A stretch of DNA of 64,000 bases, taken from Incurvaria masculella. Lineage: Eukaryota; Arthropoda; Insecta; Lepidoptera; Incurvariidae. The position numbers and the translations under genes were made by a program. The stretch covers positions 13,383,001-13,447,000 of the forward strand of contig OX335658.1 of NCBI GenBank assembly GCA_946894095.1, read 5' to 3'. This document shows, one piece after another, positions 37,901 to 52,900 of the stretch (position 1 is its first letter; the number at the start of each line of letters is the position of its first letter). The notes under the pieces were generated by a model that saw only the letters and a list, made by a program, of their open reading frames with translations, had not been told where the DNA came from and searched no databases.

Positions 37901-40900
37901 GTAACTGAGAACATATAAACCAAAGCACTAACGAGAGATATTTTAGCATGATCAAGTCGAGCATAACATAAAACTTTATGTCCATGATAATTACTGGTCT
38001 CGTTAAACTACTGAAATTCTGCACTCACTTCCTCTCTTCGAACTCCATCTCGGTTTGCTTGTTGGCGAGCGTGAACACGCGCAGCCGGCACGACGCCCAG
38101 TTGCGACGAGTTGACATTATGTATGGTAAGAGCAGCGTCAACCCTGCGGCAGTACACAAATGTTACAAGATTACTCCATAAAATGTAATCATCGCCTACT
38201 CGACTGCTGTACAATACAGTACCTCCGTCGTCGTGCAGCCACTACACGTCCAGGTTGCCGCTCTGTATCTTGGTGAAGTGCGTGAGGTTGGCGCCACCCT
38301 ACAGGGAGGAGATCCTGCAAGCCGTCGCGTGTCCCACGGCGAGCGTCACGCCCCATCTACCCGCTGCCTGCCCTACTGACTGCTAGCAGACACTCCCTAA
38401 ACAGTACCTGTGCTGTCGTACAACCACCACACGTCCAAGTTGCCGCTCTTCCTCTTTGATGAAGTGCGTAAGGTTGGCGCCACCCTTCAGGGAGGAGACC
38501 CTGCGAGCCGTCACGTGTCCCACGGCGTGCGTCACGCCCCATCTACCCGATGCCTGCCCTACTGACTGCTAGCAGACACTCCCTAAACAGTACCTCTGCC
38601 GTCGTACAACCACCAAACGTCCAAGTTGCCGCTGTTCCTCTTTGATGAAGTGCGTAAGGTTGGCGCCACCCTACAGGGAGGAGACACTGCGAGCCGTCAC
38701 GTGTCCCACGGCGTGCGTCACGCCCCATCTACCCGCTGCCTGCCTTAGTTACTGCTAGCAGACACTCCCTAAACAGTATCTCCGCCGTCGTACAACCACC
38801 ACACTTCCAAGTTTCCACTCTGCTTCTTGGTGAAGTGCGTGAGGTTGGCGCCAACCTAAACGGAGGAGACCCTGCGAGCCGTCACGTGTCCCACGGCGTG
38901 CGTCACGCCCCATCTACCCGCTGCCTGCCCTACTGACTGCAAGCAGACACTCCCAAACAGTACCTCCGTCGTCGTACAGCCACCACACGTCCAGGTTGCC
39001 GCTCTGCTTCTTGGTGAAATGCGTGAGGTTGGCGCCGCCCGACACGGACGAGACCCTGCGCGCCGCCGAGTGTCCCACGGCGTGCGCCACGCGTCCCACC
39101 ACCTTCACCCAGCTTGATTTACTGCAAATAATTCAATCGCGTTACCATTATAAGCTCATAATAACCATCTTTTCATCCATTATGGTAATCGGAGTAAAGT
39201 TTGAAGAAATATGTGTTCTTGCCGCTCTAGATGGAGGAATATTTGATAGCCTCCTCTGATTGGTGCAGATATAATCGGATTCCCTCACAATTTTATCATA
39301 GGTCACCCCTGTTCAGTCTGCATGATGATCTGCATTGGACTTTTCGAGGAAAGAAAGAAGGAATTATACTCGCCCCTCCAAATCCGTCTAGTTAACTAAA
39401 ATTATTATATTTTTGGTGTTTTGTACCGAATGTACAAACCGAATGTATGTTAAATGGTTTAATTCTTGGATATTTACGATAATATGGTTAATATAAACAT
39501 TAAAAAATATATGATTTTATATTTATTAACAAATGATATAAGTACATAAAATAAAGCAGACTAGGCCAACCTATCTTTCCCATTCTTCAGCTTGTTCTCC
39601 GGGGCCAGTTCGGCCCCCGGGTCGGCAGACACTTGACCCTTCGAGTGGTCCGCAGTCGGAGATCCCATCGACAGATCTGACAAACTGCTACCTGCAAACA
39701 CATATTAAAAATGGACTCGAAAACCATTATGATTCTAATGACTGTCCAAACATTTCCAAACAACCATGAAAAAGAAGATTGGCACTGCAAAACATGACCA
39801 TTTATAAAATAATTTAAAATATTAGAAATTCATAAATGTCAGAAGATCCCGAGTGGAGGGTTTTCGCAAGTTAATAATAATTGGTCAGATAGTTCCTTGT
39901 ATTTTATATAATATAATTGCTGTTAAAAAACAAAGTAGTGGCTATTGTGTCCATGCCTCGCAATGGAAGGCCAGATTTATGGTACAAAGTTACCTAGTGA
40001 TGCTGGCGTGGTGCCATTGTGTGTCAGACTCTCACAGGATTCCTTGTACATTCCTCCGCCAGATCCTGAAGAAAGATAACTCATCTCAGTAAACGTGACA
40101 TATCGGAAAATTAAGCATAAGGGCAATAGATCAGATCACTCTTTTGTGATCTATGTAATTAATTGGTTTTATTTATTTCTATTGGTTTTAAAGAATTTTG
40201 GATGTAAGTAATGAAAATTTGTAACACCTGCGTTTAGTCATTTCCTTATCTGTTGATGTCATAAATAAGAATGTACAGTATGTGGAAAACTTATATGTAC
40301 CTCCCGCGCACAAAAAACGCTCTTGAGTCAAGGGCATAGAGTACACGCGTGAGCTTTAGAGGTACATTTAAGTTTGTTGCGGACTATAGGTAACTATTGG
40401 CTCCATCGTAACTATTAATTGTTCAAAATATCAAACTAAACGATAACATCACATTTTACTTCCCACCCTTGTGAATTTGAGACTCTAGTAATTTGACCAT
40501 TTCATTTGACTACCTAAGTGATTCATGATCGAAACAGTTCTGCCAGTTTTTTAACCTCTAAAGTACCAGCAAACAGCTAGCAAGGGTGTGTTTACCTTAT
40601 CATGCCTACTTTAATATTTTCATAGCTTTTATAAATTATTATATAAATGTGCAATGTAGATCAACAAAAAATTGCTTGGAATGTAAACACTAAATAGGCC
40701 ACGGATAATCACACGCAGACAAACCGAAAGGTTTAGCTTGTTCAGCATAATGTAATCATGTATGTTTCTAAAATATCAAAATAAACGCCATTTTGTGGCA
40801 ATGAAAAACTGAAAACTGACTGGAGAGGTTGGAGCTTCCCCGCGACTGCAGCTCGTCGAGGCAGGCCTGCAGGCCCGGGTCGAGCGCCTGACCGCAGTTG

Positions 40901-43900
40901 AGGCCACCGTCCACTTTCAGTATCGCCAGCGCCATGTGTACGTCCAGGGCTTTGCTGCAACCAAAGCCATAGAATAAATATGGCTACAAGAGGCGACACT
41001 CCGCTTGTTCTAAAAAAAAGGTCGCCCGCACCCCTCCCGTCGGTCCCATAGGTAGGCCGAACCAGGGTGTTGTCCACGTTCGCATATACGCAATGCATTA
41101 TTGTTAAGATGGAGATTGCCAACCCTGCTCACACAAACGGAAATAATGACAACTAGCATTAAATTAGCTATATTTTCACAGATTCTCAATGACATTACTG
41201 TTGGAAATCTAGGTCTATTTCTAGTTAACAGATGGCGTCGCTAGTAGTTTTGTTTTGACTGTATGCAATTCTGATAACTCCAGAGTATAGGAAGTGCGAT
41301 GTAGTAGCTGGCATTGTTATTTGAACCTAAGTAACCTGGAACACATTGCGTTCATTAATGTGGTTCTGTGAGGAGGAACTGCATTTTGAATAAGTAATTT
41401 CCTGCAGAATATGCGTGTAAAAATAAGTTCTAGTTACATTAATAAGTGGTATGGGTCAAGTAAATTTTGACGGGATCTTACGCATAATGTCTACGGAAAA
41501 ATAACATCCCCAGACGTCAATTGAAATTAAACTTTATATCACTTTTGCTGTAAATTAATTGCAAGTGTCCAATCAGGCGGTACTTACCGACCGATGAAGG
41601 CGCGCTGAGATCTAAAGCGTTGGAAAGAAACGCTAACCTACTGGATCTAGCTAGAACTAGGGCTTCTTACTAATCTCGGCTTTCGCTGGTCTTCATGTGC
41701 TGGCTGTTGGTCTCCATGCGTCCTGTCGCCACCACCAGACGCTTTGCACACACACTTACGTCAATACCGGCACTGCCGCACTGAGAAGCTACGCGTCGTA
41801 CTTATGTCGCCCATTCCCAGTGAGCCCACTAAACACAACCCAGTGATAGCTTACAAAATGGTCTCTTCCTCAAACTTGCTGTGTCATAGGCACAGCCCAC
41901 TTCCTCCCGGAAAAACAATTCGATCTGTCACAGCACTGACAGACCCAGCCAAAGACAACTTTGTTTTTTGACAATCTGTTATTGTCAGGGGGTAGGCAAA
42001 AGACCATTCCATACAGTCATCATGTAAACTAAACAGTAAGTGTAACTCTTTTAAGCTCTCTGCAATTTGGTACCCCATACTTCAACAACTGAGGAAGACA
42101 ATAATATCATCGACGATATCGTCAGCTCATGCTGCCTGTCGGCTGTAGGCAGCCCGAGAGAATTCCGCATCTACTCGCACCCACAGCTACGATCTACGAC
42201 AACGGCGAGCATAGCTATCAATCGACTGCTGCGTACAATTGTAGCGGCTGCCTGCTTGACAACGGGCTGAATGATCAGCTCTAAGCGTCAGAGAAAGTCT
42301 TCTACCGCCACGTGAAAAGCCGTAAGTTTTCAAACAAGTTAGTGTAAATATTATATGCTATGATAGTTTGTATGAAATACGTACTGCATAACCTCGACGT
42401 AGTCGGCAAGCTCTGAGCGAGGGCAGCTTGTCCAGTCGCTCTTGTAGCCCATCAAGAGAATGTTCGGCTTCAGTTTGCCGAGACCCGTTGCCTGCAGCGT
42501 GTTCATTAATACATAGATCCACATCTGTTGCATACTTTTTAGGTACAAGGTGATTCTACCAGCAAAATTCGCACAGATAAGTCAGTTCAGACAATATCGC
42601 CACGAGGCAACATCTTCCTAGCAAGTCAACCAGCACAGACAGCAAGCATGGAAGGACGGCAGTATCAACCGAAACTCGTTTGTATTGGGGCGGGCGTACC
42701 CAATTTTTACATGCAATGGCGACAGCGCCGGCGAGTGAATTCGCTTACGAATTCGCTTGCTGCTGATTTTCTCGAGCTCCAACGACACGTAAGAATATGT
42801 AATTAATTACATGTTGCTAATTAGTACAACGAACATTCAAAGTTGCCTGTGCCAAATTCGCAAGCGAACTACATTAAGACGTTTTCAACTAACTCGTGGC
42901 TAAGCTGCCGCCATACGAATAATATTAAAAAATCGTTCATTTATTCCTCTTGTACACAGTTTTACAGAAGGTAACATAAAACAACAAATTTTGAGATTTA
43001 GGGGCCCATTTTTCAATCCTTAGATAGTACTTATCGGACTGATAGTACAAATTTACATCTGTCAAAAGACGGATAGTCATTGCCGGAGAATTATATCGTC
43101 TATCACAATTTTCTGACTATAATTTTACTAATAAACATATGGACTTACCCGTCCATAAATCATAAAATAAATCCGTCAAATAGTTATCTGCCTGTTTATC
43201 AGCCTATTGGAAACTTTTTGTCAAAAATTTTTTTTTTTAAATTAAACTTGAAATTTATTAGATACAGAAAACTAAAGAACACACAAATATATGTTTAAAG
43301 ATAAAAGGGTGGCTATAAACTATTAATCCATGTATGAGTTAGAGTATGAGTTTCGATGCTGGCTGGCCACAGACCTGTATGAGCGCCGCGGCGCCCGCCT
43401 GGAAGGGCGTGTCGTCGACGAGCGCGTAGAACGCCTTCATCTTGCGCCTCGTGAACCAGACGTAGGCGCGGCTCGCCAGCGCGTCGCGCGTCTTGTTCCC
43501 CACCTGGTTCTGTATCCACAGACAGTTACAATTAGTGACCATATTATTATTCTTTTTTTTTTATTTATATAACACACATACAATATGTACAAAACAATTT
43601 ATCTTAAACATTTTGGATTAAACCAATCCTGTAGGCTATAAGGCCCGTGGTGGAAGGGTTACAACATTAGGGCAATAAACTTATTGAGTATATTTACAAT
43701 AAAAAAAGGCTAACGAACATTCAAGTTATCCTAATTAAATAAACAAGAGAACAGTGTACATACTTGAATGTTAACTTAACAGGGGTCAGTTATAACTTAG
43801 TTACGAGTTACAAGTAAATATATATATGTGCACAATTAATATTAAGCACAGTCGTTTCCTCTCAGTTGTATACACTGGAAAGAGAGGGAATTCCTAAGTC

Positions 43901-46900
43901 TCTTTTACTCTATGGTTGAAGTAAGCATGACAGAATATCAAATTTGTCTATATTTCGGTGTATAGATTTCAGACGAAACGACTGTACTAGAAATTGTTGG
44001 TGATTTTGTATTGAGGCACCTACCTAACAATTACTGCCTCCTCTCTCCTCTTGATAAAAATCCAAGCTATATAGTTATAGAGGGGTCTTATTTTCATACA
44101 AAGTAGAGAAATAAAAATTCGCACATTTCTTGTTGAGTTTCAACATCATATATCGAATCGAAACAGTAAAACCACTGAGCACCAGGTAACAAAGAGTAGG
44201 TAAAATCGTTCAAATAGTATTTGTATGAGCCCTAAGGAGTGAGTGATGAAGTTAGTGCTGGCATTTGGAAATTTCTGATTTCCCACCCGTGTTGGTACCA
44301 CCGCATTGGTTGAAACTATGGTTAGAGCATAGTTCATTGAATAAAATAATGTAAGACTCACCCCGACAATATGGCCGCAGACCATTAGAGAGAGGCCTTT
44401 GGTGAACAGGTAGGCTAAGTCTGTGAGGGCCGGTCGCTCGCCTGGGAATCCCGTGAGGACGAGAATCTGCGGCCTGGATTCACGTGATTATTATTAGATC
44501 TATTGCACAATTCTACAATTCATCCCACTTTGTTTTAAAGGTTTTATGCACCACTTCCTTTCTCTTTGTGAGTTGGATAAGTCCATTCCGTCTTGAATGC
44601 GAGCTGGTTCACGCTTCGGTATCCATATAACACTTATGGTGCTCTTACCTTACTTCACAGTAGACATATATCTATGCGACCGATGCCACAGCAGTAGTTC
44701 AACACTTTTTGAGATAATTACCTTCCCTCCATGGAGTGTCAGGGTTGTCACTTAAATATTGGCAGAGCACTGCTGGTTCTGTTACTTTTAAAAAGATGAC
44801 TCCGAAAGACCATTCGCAACAGTTCAGCACCGCGAAATTCGAGCCCATGCAAGCGAAATGTGCCGGTATAGGTGCACGAAATCGGACCTTGTTGAGCTAC
44901 TGAATGTAATCCTTCATATTATGTGGCTACTGGGTGGTAGGGTTATGCCCGCCCGGGTTGGTATCACGAAAAAATGGTAGAAATGGCAAAGAAAAATTAG
45001 TTTTTATTCCATCCAGTTCAATGTTATGTAGCCGTGCTCATAAAGTGAAGGTTGGCATGGCACTTAATTACTTCTAGATTGTGGTGTGTTAAGCTAATAT
45101 CTCGACAATGGGTTACATATAAAAAACAATAAAACTCACCGGAAGTTCTTGACATGATCAGTGACTTGGTTCAGGTGGTGCACACCGGACAGGGCGTTCT
45201 TGTAGGTCTGAGCCTGCGTCGTTGAGCCCCAGTTCACATCTGTGTATGAAATAACCTCAACGATGAAATAACACATTCAATAAGTTATCAAGAACGATCA
45301 CAATAATAGTAAGCGAATATTTAAAAAATAGTAACCAGATGATTTCAACATTTTATTTTACGTTTACGGATAAACACAAAAGTTACACCGTTAGCATAGT
45401 TTGCACGGATGACTTCATTGCCGAACAGAATTATTCGTCACTACCCTTACCTGCGGCTGAACTTATGTACAGCTACAATCTGCGCAGCCGACGACCTGCA
45501 GTTGACATCTGACTAGACGAAGCATCAGAGGTCCTCCAGGTCGCGTCGCGAATCCTGATGATGTCCACAGATGGTGGACGAAACGTCGAGCTAAGTAAGT
45601 AAGCTGAACACTGTTTATCCGTAAACGTTAAATAACACATGATTTCAGATCAGTATCCTATACTTGTTGATATTTTATGATGCAATTTTATAACAATGTA
45701 TTGAATTAAATTGTCCTGTGTAGGGCCAGAATACCAGCCCACTACATTTCTTTCCGTGCAAGTCGTAACAGGTGATGAAGGGATACGTCATTCATGGTTC
45801 GGATCCCACGTAAAACTGCTGGTCCACAATTCCTTACTGACTTGGTGGTATGGTTAATCCCGCCCGGTTTAGTCCGTGTTTGCCGTGTTACTTCAGTGTA
45901 GCCGTCCAATATAAGGGAGGTCCTGGAATGGCACCTAGTTCCTATGTGGTGTGTTGGGCTAATATCATGACAATAGGTAAGATATTAGCCATCCATGTCC
46001 ACTGATTTAAAAAACTTTAGAGTAACAAAGGGAATAAAACAAGACTATAAAACAGCATGGTCTATTACTGCAAGTGTTCAAATCAATTGCCTGGTTTATG
46101 TTTAGATGATCCAACGAGACGATCAATCAGAAACGTAGCACCAATCGAACAAACCAGGACGTTAATCATAGTTGATCATTTACTGTTTAGTTGATCAAGA
46201 ATCAACATTAAGTGTTAACTGAAAGTTTCAACCAAATCTCGCATAGCAAATGAGAAATAGTTGGTGAACACTTTTTAGGGTTTCGTACCAAAAGCGTGCC
46301 AACGGAACCCTATTTCTAAGCCTCCGGTGTCCGTCCGTCCGTCCTTCCGACTGTCACAGGGCTGTATCTCATGAACCGTAATAGGTGGGCAGCTGAAAGT
46401 GTGTATTTATTTTGGCGCTATAACAAATATGTAAAATTTCCAAAATTATAGAAATTAAAGGGCCCATATAAAAAACGTATTTTTTTCTAATTTTGTACGA
46501 TGGTACGGAACTCTTCGTGTGCGAGTCCAACTCGCACTTGGCCGATTTTGTTCTCACTTGAGGTATGAATAAGTACTAGAGCAGCAGACACGTGAAGGTT
46601 CTCACCGGGTTTCCGGTAAGAGACAATGAGGTAGAGGGCGAGCACCACCGCGAAGGTCAGCAGCGCCGTGATCCACGAGATGAGGAACATGACGGCGACG
46701 CACACCACCGACCCCACCAGCGACAGCCACATGTTGTAGAACTGCAAAACGTCGGTCATGGTGAAACTACGGCTAAAATGTTTTGAAAACCCAAACACAG
46801 CCTTGCCATTAAGGCTGTTCCGACCCATATAAAGTTGTTTGCACACATAACGCAAAAAGTATTGCACTTTAAGCCACGAATTAATATTAAAAGTTTAATA

Positions 46901-49900
46901 TAGTCATATTACTTGCAGCGAAAACAATTTCACAATTTCAGGATTATTGGTTTTGTTACAATTTATTTAAATACGATTTTGATTTAACAGCGCCATCTAA
47001 TGGTGTAAAAGTTCTAATCGGCAATTACAACGAAACCATTAAACCTGAAATTGTGAATATGTTTTCGCTGCAACTACTATGGCTATATTTAATATTCTTG
47101 ACGAATTCGTGCCTTAAAGTGCAATACTTTTTGCGTTCTGTGTAAAAAAAACATTGTATGGGTCGGAACATCCTTAAAGTACAAGATTGATTAAATGATT
47201 GAAAACAATCCCTATTTCCGATGTAACTACTTAAATAACACTGTACAGTGACACAGCCTAACCCCTAAAGTATAGCCCCCTGACCGGTAATAAAGACTTA
47301 TCACAAAAACAGTGACACCCGTTCCTACCTGACAATTACCTTCAATCTTAACAAGTAGGGATTCCAATATTAAATATCATAGCCCAACCCCCTTAAGTGG
47401 TAATCCTAGTACAGTCAGTCAGTCAACGTGTTTGCGTCCACTGCTGGACATACGCCTCTCCAATTTTCCTCCAGTTTTCCCGGCCTTCAGCGGTACGGAC
47501 CCACTGCTTTCCGCCGACGTACTTGATGTCGTCGTCCCAACAGACGTCGTCGTATAGTAACCAAGTCTAATCTCCATATAACACGGACACCTGATTTAAA
47601 GTGGCGATAATTAGGTCTCTTTACAAAATGCGCACCACTTAACTAAAGACCTAACTAACTAACCACATAAAGTAGGGACCCCTGAATGGTAACAGTCTAA
47701 GAACTATAGTGGTCTAAGAACTATAGAAGACACGCAGGGATGCACTGACCCGAAATGTGGGCCGCCAGCCAACAGGGCGCGCGAGCGACGCGTGAAACGT
47801 GCTGAAGTTGATGAGCGTGTATGCGGCCAGGAAGAAATTGGATATAAGCGGTGCGATCTGGTTCAAGTCGCCTGCGAACAATCATCCAGATTTGATTTAC
47901 AAGGATTATAGCCTAAGAAAATATTTTAGGAATGATATAAAAGGCGACGTTGTAACGTTCATTCAATGAAAGATATTTTATAAAGTCCAAGGGCAGGTGG
48001 AAAAACAGATATTGCTCTATGTCGTCGAAATCGAATACAAATCTCTCTCAATACAAGTCTAAACTGCTTTGGCATTTTACCGCATTGAATAAAGGATGAG
48101 GCAAAGCAGTCACTGTTCTCAAATTGTCAAATATCAATGTTCGTTTTACCACCTGCATTTCAAACAGACTATAGCAGAAATAGAGGGAGTCTAGTCTTCT
48201 CTATGCTATGTAGTAAGTATGCTATTAACTTAAAACACAAACTCTTCACTAGAGGGTGTGCTGCTAGAAAGGCATATAGTTCCTGCTGGTACACGTTGGC
48301 ACTTAGTTGACGAATAGTGGCATCAAGACAACGCAAATGGGGTCTCTGGCTTCTGACGCCTTTAGTGCAACCGGCAATAGAAGACAGGGAGTTAAGTTTT
48401 TTTTAATGCAAGCTCCTCAGAAAACTATAATGGATCAGAAAATAATTGATTCACAGATAATCTCAGGCGACCTCAGTTGAGCGGCAATGCTGCCGGTAGA
48501 AAATAAAAGGTTAGAAGAGCTCACCGATAAGTATGAATGCTGTGGCGATGACGAAGGTGAGCACGTAGCCGCGAACGGGCTCGTTGTTGCGTCCGTAGCC
48601 GCGGGCGAACATCTCCAGGCCCGGGTACAGCTTGTCTTTGCACAATGCCTGCGGTTGAATGCACATCATGAATGTGGCAAATTTAAATCATTCTAAGGAT
48701 TTTAAAAGAGTTTTGGCATTAAATGTCATGGAGCGAGGTAAGAGGTCAGCCAGTGACAAGACAGTGTATATCGGGGTTGGGTGCGATGACCTTAGCGACG
48801 AAGAAAACACCACTTACCAATGCAGCAATGGGCAAACTGTACTGAATAAACGCTATCTCTCAGTCAGCATCCTACCAATTCTCAATCCCCGGGGGATACA
48901 CCAATTCAGTGTCCAAATTCCTCCTATAATACATGCCACCCAGTTGCTTCTTCACATTAATACACGTCTGTTAATACCTGGAACACTTTGGGCGCTGAGA
49001 CGAGTGAAGCCAGAGCGGAGGAGAGAGTGGCAGCGAAACAACCGGCGTAAATCAGCGGTCCGAACCCGGACACCAACTCTATCACCTGAAATGGATAAAC
49101 AATTAGTTCAAAGGTCCCGCACAATGTCATGACGTGATATGAGCCCACCGCATTCCCGAAGGAACTAGGTGCCATACCAGGACTTTCCCTCCATTTATGA
49201 ATGGGCACATAGACATTTTCATTGCTGCTTTAAGCAACTTCGAGATCTTGATCATCTTTTATTGCAAATTGCTTATAACAAATTGTGTTTACACATTTTG
49301 CTGTTGCTATATTATATTGGTTTCCCACTTTAGGCTTTCAGCAACTACATATATACAACAAGATCCTTTTTAAATCCATACTTTTGAAGAGGTTTTGCAT
49401 CAGAGTTAGTGCTGCATTGAAGTATTCATAGCATAGCATCATGTGATCAAGGTGTGTTGAATGAAGTAACAGGGTTCCGGAAAATGTTTCCATCATCAGC
49501 AAACATGGATTTGTATGGACATTTAACTATTTTAAACATTTCAAGAAGATCGGTCCGAGGATGGAGCCTTGAGAGACTCTATTGTAAATCTGTCCCTTGT
49601 CAGCAAGCTCGTCTCCTACTCTCACATGAAAACTTCAGTTTGTCGGAAAGTCACAGATCCCCGTATGGAGATTGCCTCGGACTCCAAGATGTTGTCATTT
49701 TAAAAGGAGTTTTCTGATAGGCACACGGTCGAATGCTTTTTTATAGTCTAGATAAATTATGTTGGTAGGCCATCGTAGTTTTCAATCGGACGTCCAGTGA
49801 TCAACACATGAGTAGTCTTCTATGGACTTAGTTGACACAAAGCTAAGAAATTGTTGACAAAATAAAAATAAAAGCTTACAGCATCATATTATTATTATTA

Positions 49901-52900
49901 GCATATTAGCACATCATTTTTTTTGTACACTGAAAGTTTTGAATCCATTTTGCACTCTTAACACCTCTTCTTACCAATCCCAGAAAGCGTCGTCTATACC
50001 AATAACGAATTGAGATCTATAGTTCTACCTGAAAGCTGTGATGTAGTCCATAGCTGCAATTAGGCTTGCAGTCCGCCATCGTCCAGTTGGCAACGTCGGC
50101 CACGTCACCCGATGCGTCACGCATCACGGTCCAGCCGGACAGCAAGGCCATCAAGAGGTACGAGAGAGTCGTGAGAAATATCGCTAGGAGAGTGCCCTTC
50201 GGGATTGACTTTTGAGGGTCCTAAAACGTGAGATGATACACACAACATAAATTTTAAGAGATGACACATGGTGAACACTGTGTAGACATATGACAGTATT
50301 CCGGATATCCTGTAATCAAAGCCTAAGGTGGAAGAGCAGTCAGTGCCCTATTTTTGGCTTTGTAACATTAAAATAATCGTGACAATGCTTTCAAATATAT
50401 CGTCAAACATGAGATACTAATGGAGGAGGTGATTCATCATCCATAGACTCGCACTGCACTCGGATTTGTCTTATGGAAACACTAGGAAGTAAGAAAGAAG
50501 AGTGAAAAACATTCTCTCAGTGCTGGCGGCAAAAACGGACCATCAGTCGTGCACGCATGTCAAAAGAAAAAGGGAAAAGGGCACAATTACGTACTCGAGG
50601 GAAATGACTCTTATGCAATAAGAAATCATAGACGGCCAGCAACCATACCTTGAGGTCTCCCGAGATGTTGGCACCGGCTAGTATGCCAGTGGCTGCCGGA
50701 AAGAAGATGGCGAACACGGAGAAGAAGTCGTGGTTCACATTGTCGTGCCAGCGGTAGTCCTGACCCATGTTTTGCTTCAGTACGGTCACTAAAAATAAGA
50801 AGTAAACACTACTCAGATATCAAGAAACGGATGCTCTACCTAATGAATATTGATGGTAAAGTGATATATACATATCTCTAATATGACATCGACAAACCAT
50901 GAAAGACCAAACATTCTAAGTGAAGTAAACATTTCGAATTTAGAGGAAAAAAAGTGATTGAAGGCGAAGTGATCGAATCGGCAATGATTACTGTGAGCTC
51001 AACTTATCCATGCTCGGAAGGTCCAAATATGTTTTGTGATATCTTTAAAATCAGTCAGTAATTTGCTTTAACAGAATGCACAAATTTGTATTTGAAACGT
51101 TAAAGAAGTTTTTTTTTGTCAATCTCCATGATGACGTACAAACGTTGAAGAAGTTTATGATTTCAGATTACCGTGGTTAACACTCATTTTAAGGTTTGTG
51201 GAAAACGGCTTACGCACGGTGTGTCGATTATATTTTTACGACGTTTCGAACCAAACATTTGGTCCATCATCAGGCGAGCATTATCAAAAAATATATTATA
51301 ATGAAGGGATAGGGACACGTCATTTCGGAAATAATATAGATTTACACATGAACTAAGACTAAGATCTCCAAACTCTAAATTATTATACATGTCCAATACG
51401 TACGCAAATGTATGCATAAAAAAAATCATGTACTCCATAATCGTAGCCTAAGTGACCACGCAATGATTTTAGCTGATGTCAATATTAAAAAACCTAAGCC
51501 CCAACCGCGATAGATCATCTTCCGTCCACTTAAAGATATTGATCAAACTGCTTTTTCCGCTGACTGTGACTCTCTCGATTGGTAAAGATTTCTCCGACAT
51601 GACAGTCTAGATGAAACAGTGCAGGCCTTCAACGATATGTTATGCTTACTTTTTGATTGTCACGCGCCTACTCGTCAAACTCTTTTCAAATCAAAACCAC
51701 AGCCATGGATCACGGACACCATTAAAAAAATGATGTCACTTAGAGACCAAGCATTAGTCAGGGCACAAAAAACTAAGATTGATTCCCATAAGCAATACTA
51801 CAGAGATCTTAAAAATATAGTAATAAACTCTGAAAGAATGGCTTATTTCACTCAGTATGTTAATAAAAATATTTATAACTTGACAACTCAAATAATTGTG
51901 AAATTCCATTCTTTCTTAATGACCCTGAGTTAATAAATAATTACTTCCTGGATATTCCTGGCAACAAAGATGCTGACACAGACCCTCTAAATTTTTTCAA
52001 AACACATAAACATAACATCTCTGAATTTAATTTTGAACCAGTGTCTCCCAGTGAAACCCTAAATGTAATAAATCATATTTCTTCTCTCGCTACTGGATCC
52101 GATGGAATTTCAATAGATATGTTAAAAAAAACGTTGCCTTGTACACTCCAAGTTATAACTGACATTGTAAACAAATCATTGCTGCAAGGAACGTTTGCTG
52201 ATTGCTGGAAATTGGCTTTGGTAAAACCTATACCAAAGAAAAAATGTGTTACGGAATTGAAAGATCTTTGCCCAATAAGCATACTTAAACATTTGGTCCA
52301 TCATCAGGCGAGCATGATGATGATGGACCAAATGTTTGGTTCGAAACGTCGTAAAAATATAATCGACACACCGTGTGTAAGCCGTTTTCCACAAACCTTA
52401 AAATGTTGAAGAAGTTTGTTTGTTGTTCTTCATACCATGGACAAATTTGTCGATCTCCACGGAGACGGGCAAACATTGAAAAACTTTGCTGTCCAGGCTG
52501 CTCTTTTGAATATATTATAGTCGCATACATTATAGTCACGTGACTTCGACGAATTTTTTATTTATTTTAGATTTAGGAATTTTTATTGAATGGTTAGCTG
52601 CTTATTTTGCCTCGAGCACCTGTAGATGTTATAGTCCCTAACTACGGCAGAGTTCCCGATACAGGATACCAGATTTTTGCTCACACTAAAAAGAAGAATA
52701 AATCTCTTACTGTTGTATCCGACGAACCCCTTCGCTATCTCCTTGTCGGATTTCGGTCCGACGAAAGTGCCGATAGCGAAGTCCCCAATAGCGATGAGGA
52801 GAATGACAAGCAGTCCAATCTGTGCCTTGGCCTCCCACTCCATGCCCACAACCACTATAGCGGTCAGGATAACTATTGTGATGCAGCCGTAGATAGCCTG

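Noticed and set aside
38220..38960. Array B units as mutually exclusive alternative exons
   Set aside because: Several copies are frameshifted, and the spacers between units (about 60 bp or less) are too short for normal introns.
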